Assembly (NCBI GenBank): GCA_947594085.1
Contig: CANQEB010000103.1
Location: 1 to 7,889, forward strand
Source: an uncultured Lachnospiraceae bacterium
GTDB taxonomy: Bacteria; Bacillota; Clostridia; Lachnospirales; Lachnospiraceae
Direction: 5' to 3'
DNA length: 7,889 bases
Made by a program: the position numbers and the translations under genes. The notes under the pieces were generated by a model. The model saw only the letters and a list, made by a program, of their open reading frames with translations. It made no database searches and was not told where the DNA came from. Numbering within the stretch: the first letter of the stretch is position 1; each line of letters begins with the position of its first letter. Shown piece by piece: positions 6,059-7,889 of this stretch.

Positions 6059-7435
6059 CTATGCCAGTTGGTTTACCAGTTCCTTAAAGCGCCTGCCCCG
6101 CACCTCGTAGTTCGGGAACATGCCCCAGCTCGCGCAGGCCGGAGATAACAAAACGGCATCACCGCTCACTGCCCGGTCCGCGCAGATCTGCACGGCTTCC
6201 TCCAGCGAATCCGCAAGAATAATATCCTGGAAGCCGCAATTCCTGGCTGCCTGCGCAATTTTCTCCCTTGTCTGTCCTATCAGCACCAGATATTTTACCT
6301 TACCGTCAAATGCCCGAATCCACTCTTCGTAAGAAGAATTCTTATCGTATCCTCCGCCGATCAGCAGCGTCGGTCGATCCATCGCCTGGATCCCCTTGAT
6401 CGCTGCATCCGGGTTCGTTCCCTTGGAATCGTTGTAGTAGACGACGCCACGATGATCTCTCACAAACTCGATGCGGTGCTCAACCGCCTTGAAGCTGCAG
6501 ATCACCTTGCGGACCGTCTCCACAGGGACACCGTATGCAAGCGCCATCGCAGCTGCAGCCATCACATTCTCATGATTGTGCCGTCCTACCAGATTTAACT
6601 CCCGCACAGAGCATAATCTGGTCTGCTGCCCCGCTCTTCTATATATGATGTCCTCTTTGTCAAGATAAATTCCCTCTTCCAATGTATGCAGACTGCTAAA
6701 GTATATAACCCTGGTTTTCAAAATTTCCCCAAACCTGCGCAGGATATCATCCTCGTAATTGAGTACACAGACATCGTCTGGTCCCTGGTTTTTCGTGATC
6801 AACTCCTTGACCCTTATGTACTCTTCCATCGTGTGGTGCCGGTTCAGATGATCCGGCGTGATGTTCAGGATCGCACTGATTCTAGGAGCGAACGTCTCGA
6901 TCGTCTCGAGCTGGAAGCTGCTGATCTCCGCAACCGTAACTGCCTGCTCTGTCATTCGCGACACAACCCCTGTGTAGGATGTTCCAATGTTCCCGACCAC
7001 ATACACCTCGCTCCGATGCGCACGCATGATCTCGCCCAGCAGGCTGGTCGTTGTCGTCTTTCCATTCGTGCCTGTGATCGCCAGCACATCACCCTTTCCG
7101 CATTTCCACGCCAGCTCGACTTCTCCCCAGATGCGAATCCCGCTCGCCCGAAGCTTCTCAACGAGCGGAAGATCCGTCGGCACGCCAGGACTCAGGATCA
7201 CAAGCGAGAGCTGCGAAATCAGGCCCTCTCCCACAGCCCCAAGCATAATTTCTAATTTTTCTTCCAATTCCTTCCCGACAATTGATGCAAGCTTTTTCTG
7301 AAGCTCCGCCTTGTCAAGCGATGTATTCTCGTCATATAAAATAACGTCCGCACCGTTTTCGGCCAACAGCTTTACTGCCCCGATGCCGCTGATACCGGCT
7401 CCGAACACGAGAACTTTTTTCCCATTGAATTCCAT
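6059..7435 (-). CDS. murD: UDP-N-acetylmuramoylalanine--D-glutamate ligase MurD
   Basis: MurD is the cytosolic ATP-dependent ligase that adds D-glutamate to UDP-MurNAc-L-alanine. The product has 458 residues, close to the usual 450. Domain order: an N-terminal UDP-binding Rossmann fold opening KKVLVFGAGISG (6-17), with SPGVP at 82-86; the central ATPase domain with P-loop GTNGKTTTT (122-130) and LNITPDHLNRH (190-200), with Lys210 at the place of the carbamylated lysine; and the C-terminal domain with YYNDSKGTNPDA (333-344) and LLSPACAS (429-436). After ACASW comes Gly438, where many homologues have Asp (ACASWDMF). The ATG at 7435 follows GGGAGG by 6 bases. An in-frame ATG at 7507 would add 24 residues without MurD character. 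It is 88 bases from mraY and 11 bases before ftsW. Confidence 0.97.
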   Translation of the reverse strand: MEFNGKKVLVFGAGISGIGAVKLLAENGADVILYDENTSLDKAELQKKLASIVGKELEEKLEIMLGAVGEGLISQLSLVILSPGVPTDLPLVEKLRASGIRIWGEVELAWKCGKGDVLAITGTNGKTTTTSLLGEIMRAHRSEVYVVGNIGTSYTGVVSRMTEQAVTVAEISSFQLETIETFAPRISAILNITPDHLNRHHTMEEYIRVKELITKNQGPDDVCVLNYEDDILRRFGEILKTRVIYFSSLHTLEEGIYLDKEDIIYRRAGQQTRLCSVRELNLVGRHNHENVMAAAAMALAYGVPVETVRKVICSFKAVEHRIEFVRDHRGVVYYNDSKGTNPDAAIKGIQAMDRPTLLIGGGYDKNSSYEEWIRAFDGKVKYLVLIGQTREKIAQAARNCGFQDIILADSLEEAVQICADRAVSGDAVLLSPACASWGMFPNYEVRGRRFKELVNQLA

Positions 7436-7449
7436 TGTTATCCTCCCAC

Positions 7450-7482
7450 ACCGACACACATCCGTCTGTATCGGTCTTTTTC
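7450..7482. other. Hairpin beside the murD ribosome binding site
   Basis: ACCGA (7450-7454) pairs with TCGGT (7471-7475). Inner pairs extend it to about 9 bp around an 8-base loop (7459-7466). As minus-strand RNA its 3' side ends only 2 bases before the murD SD (7442-7447), so it may influence ribosome access. Read on the plus strand, it is followed by CTTTTTC (7476-7482) and looks like an intrinsic terminator, although no plus-strand gene lies nearby. It could therefore stop antisense transcripts from crossing into mraY. One G-U pair lies in the minus-strand stem. The role is not settled by sequence. Confidence 0.45.
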
Positions 7483-7523
7483 TATCTAACGACTTGCTGT
7501 AGCCCACAATTCAACCCTAAGAT

Positions 7524-7871
7524 TTATCCGATTCCGACGAGACCCAGCAGACACAGAAACGCCGTGATCACAGTGAACACAGTTACGACACGAGTCTCTG
7601 ACCATCCACACAGCTCAAAGTGATGGTGGATCGGCGCCATCTTGAATATCCGTTTGCCGCCTGTCTTCTTAAAATATGTCACCTGTATGATAACCGAAAG
7701 CACCTCCACCAGATAGATCAGTCCGACGATCACGATAAAGAGCGGCATTCTCATCATATAGGCGGAGCCCGCTACAAATCCTCCGAGTGCAAGCGATCCG
7801 GTATCTCCCATAAATACCTTTGCCGGGTACACGTTAAACAGCAAAAAGCTCAACCCGCACCCCGACGCCAC
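7524..7871 (-). CDS. mraY: Phospho-N-acetylmuramoyl-pentapeptide-transferase MraY, C-terminal part
   Basis: MraY is the membrane enzyme that joins UDP-MurNAc-pentapeptide to undecaprenyl phosphate to give lipid I. About 115 C-terminal residues are seen, of a usual 320 or so. Present are [19 protein letters not shown] (13-31, with the active-site Asp23 in MGD), a membrane helix at about 43-60 ([19 protein letters not shown]), the [19 protein letters not shown] segment with the histidine triad at 82-84, LCGWSE, and a last hydrophobic helix. The stop is TAA at 7524-7526. The apparent GTG start at 7871 is not real: it is an internal codon directly preceded by an in-frame TGA (7872-7874). Homology therefore breaks 18 bases from the right edge. 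The cause could be a frameshift or sequence error, a chimeric end, or an insertion. The 88-base spacer to murD holds a hairpin. Confidence 0.93.
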   Translation of the reverse strand: MASGCGLSFLLFNVYPAKVFMGDTGSLALGGFVAGSAYMMRMPLFIVIVGLIYLVEVLSVIIQVTYFKKTGGKRIFKMAPIHHHFELCGWSETRVVTVFTVITAFLCLLGLVGIG

Positions 7872-7889
7872 TCAAATAAAAATGTCAAG
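7872..7889 (-). other. Non-MraY sequence at the right edge (frame break or junction)
   Basis: The minus strand reads CTTGACATTTTTATTTGA directly before the GTG GCG TCG codons of mraY. In the mraY frame it ends in TGA. It is AT-rich compared with the gene. In the adjacent frame it reads LTFLFE, which is hydrophobic and could still be MraY if one base is missing at the junction. Eighteen bases are too few to tell a sequencing or assembly error from a mobile-element end or a true mutation. Confidence 0.5.

Noticed and set aside
6686..7255. A 189-codon plus-strand open frame opposite murD
   Set aside because: It is antisense to conserved MurD motifs, with a composition typical of a mirrored frame.
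7436..7507. Extended MurD start at 7507
   Set aside because: The extension overlaps the hairpin and the SD of the real start, and its 24 residues show no MurD character.
1..7889. Mobile element, CRISPR array, toxin-antitoxin or defence module
   Set aside because: No repeats of array type, no transposase, integrase, nuclease or small paired genes were found. All long coding regions except the Ig-like gene are core cell wall, division or metabolism genes.

Overview
The window is part of a division and cell wall (dcw) gene cluster from a Gram-positive bacterium of the Clostridia, most likely a Lachnospiraceae-type organism. This rests on the mraY-murD-ftsW-murA-ftsQ/divIB-ftsZ order, strong purine-rich Shine-Dalgarno (SD) sites, and FtsZ, MraY and SEDS protein wording typical of that group. 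The assignment is inferred from protein style and gene order, not from a search.

Layout on the plus strand, left edge: the last 32 codons of a probable aroE (shikimate dehydrogenase), then a short spacer with a sigma-A-type promoter, then a 241-residue secreted protein with two Ig-like (Big2-type) modules and an acidic tail. A perfect GC-rich hairpin flanked by A and T runs (911-941) lies between this gene and the convergent ftsZ and probably ends transcription from both sides.

Layout on the minus strand, in order of transcription (right to left): the C-terminal third of mraY, murD, ftsW, murA, ftsQ/divIB and ftsZ. MraY makes lipid I from UDP-MurNAc-pentapeptide. MurD adds D-Glu to UDP-MurNAc-L-Ala. 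FtsW polymerises septal glycan. MurA starts the precursor pathway. DivIB/FtsQ is a divisome scaffold. FtsZ forms the Z-ring. The block therefore couples precursor synthesis with septum assembly. Likely extra promoters sit before murA and, with a near-consensus sequence, before ftsZ, so the distal genes need not depend only on the upstream operon promoter.

Points out of the ordinary: no murG between ftsW and murA, where many Firmicutes carry it; no spoIIGA/sigE after ftsZ; a long acidic linker and a repeated C-terminal extension on DivIB; a hairpin directly beside the murD ribosome binding site; and an mraY frame that hits a stop 15 bases from the right edge, where the sequence stops looking like MraY. 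I see no mobile-element gene, tRNA, rRNA, CRISPR array or defence system. Most of the window is conserved core genome, and I found no convincing new multi-gene system.
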